From Acinetobacter sp. ANC 4805 (GTDB taxonomy: Bacteria; Pseudomonadota; Gammaproteobacteria; Pseudomonadales; Moraxellaceae): a stretch of DNA of 64,000 bases. The position numbers and the translations under genes are program-made. This document shows positions 63,657 to 64,000 of this stretch, in pieces. Location of the stretch: assembly GCF_022549495.1 (NCBI RefSeq), contig NZ_JAKZGD010000009.1, positions 1 through 64,000 on the forward strand, in the 5' to 3' direction. Within the stretch, counting starts at the first letter, position 1. Each line of letters begins with the position of its first letter. The notes under the pieces were generated by a model. The model ran no database searches. It had not been told where the DNA came from and was given only the letters and a program-made list of their open reading frames with translations.

Positions 63657-64000
63657 GAATAATAACCTCCTGATTTCTGGAGACTATCCACTTATTGCCT
63701 CGCCAACGCTTGCAAAAGCGTTTGGCGTGGCTGCCGCCAATTTTTTACAGAAGCTGCATTACTTTTTAGAAAATAACGAAGGAAAAACCTTTAATGGAAA
63801 AAAATATTGGTTCCATAGTTATGAACAGTGGCAAACCACGCTTGGCGTGTATAGCATCTCAACGATTAAAAGAATCGTAGCAAAGTTAAAGCGAGCTGGA
63901 ATTTTAGTGATTGAAAAGTTAGCACAGAATAAATGGCTACAAACCAATTTCTATACGATTAACTATAAGAAACTCAAACAATTCATCAAAGTCGACAGTC
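63640..64000 (+). CDS. Winged-helix protein, probably of the same element (runs off the window)
   Basis: ATG 63640 opens a frame still open at the window end (120 codons). It begins MSKTNKNNNLLISGDYPLIA and contains a likely winged helix: YEQWQTTLGVYSISTIKRI, VAKLKRAGILVIEKL, NFYTINYKKLKQ. This is the pattern of helix-turn-helix replication or regulatory proteins of phages and plasmids, where an input strand (ISGDYPLIASPTLAKAFGV) precedes the helix. It overlaps the preceding gene by 17 bases, so the two are translated together. Confidence 0.75.
   Translation, partial: MSKTNKNNNLLISGDYPLIASPTLAKAFGVAAANFLQKLHYFLENNEGKTFNGKKYWFHSYEQWQTTLGVYSISTIKRIVAKLKRAGILVIEKLAQNKWLQTNFYTINYKKLKQFIKVDS

Overview
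The window looks like chromosome of an Acinetobacter-type gammaproteobacterium (Moraxellaceae). It is AT-rich, and the gene set fits that group: MCR_0457-like secreted proteins, surE next to a NlpD-like lipoprotein, an aspT-aspD pair, and a CYP153-type alkane hydroxylase operon. The first 37 kb is mostly ordinary chromosome. The rest is a patchwork of accessory DNA with insertion-sequence relics, duplicated pieces and, at the right edge, phage-satellite-like regulatory RNA. All assignments come from reading the sequence; no database search was run.

Layout. 0-3 kb: a 5'-truncated aspartate:alanine antiporter and aspartate 4-decarboxylase. 3-12.8 kb: a lipid-modification locus (desaturase, FAD oxidoreductase, DUF1365, CFA synthase, DUF1295 reductase, second methyltransferase, histidine kinase). 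It converges on a second gene set (NTF2-like lipoprotein, roadblock-like protein, chalcone-isomerase-like protein, response regulator), so the two-component pair is split between two convergent operons. 13-17.8 kb: a sulfide/persulfide oxidation operon (persulfide dioxygenase, phosphatase/SQR fusion, TauE exporter) with a clear sigma-54 promoter and a divergent sigma-54 activator. 17.8-29.4 kb: housekeeping genes (bile-acid-type symporter, gloA, an AmpG with a large extra domain, Lon-like protease, LysR regulator, NlpD-like, surE, two MCR_0457-like genes, dacC-type carboxypeptidase). 29.5-32.7 kb: gamma carbonic anhydrase followed by a short insertion flanked by direct repeats, and gene debris. 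33-35.8 kb: a Tat-signal-bearing agmatine-deiminase-family lipoprotein directly before tatABC. 36-40.3 kb: AraC regulator, ferredoxin, CYP153 and ferredoxin reductase.

40.3-52.3 kb is the most interesting accessory block. It holds an IS1595-type element, the 3' half of a tRNA-Val with its terminator (an attachment-site scar), the 3' half of an IS5-family element, then a metal/oxidative-stress island, then the 5' half of an IS5-family element fused to a scrambled second copy of the CYP153 operon. The island contains a bufferin operon (DUF2282 precursor, DUF692 MNIO enzyme, DUF2063 partner, DoxX) with an ECF sigma/anti-sigma pair. It also has an AraC regulator, an AhpD-like protein, a second sigma/zinc-finger pair, CcdA plus thioredoxin, and a peroxiredoxin. 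Four upstream regions in the island share a TGTAA-N18/19-GTC signature, which suggests one ECF regulon.

52.6-59.2 kb is an iron-uptake locus (FbpCAB-type ABC transporter, TonB-dependent receptor, truncated second receptor with a Fur-like box). 59.3-61.6 kb carries small secreted or membrane proteins of unknown function. 61.8-64 kb appears to be the edge of a satellite, prophage or plasmid-like element. It has a GC-rich structured segment, an orphan ParS/MbcA-type antitoxin-domain protein, and a P4 CI/C4-type antisense RNA locus in which an internal TTTCCTAC segment is complementary to GTAGGAAA both upstream and downstream in the same leader, followed by two genes of that element.
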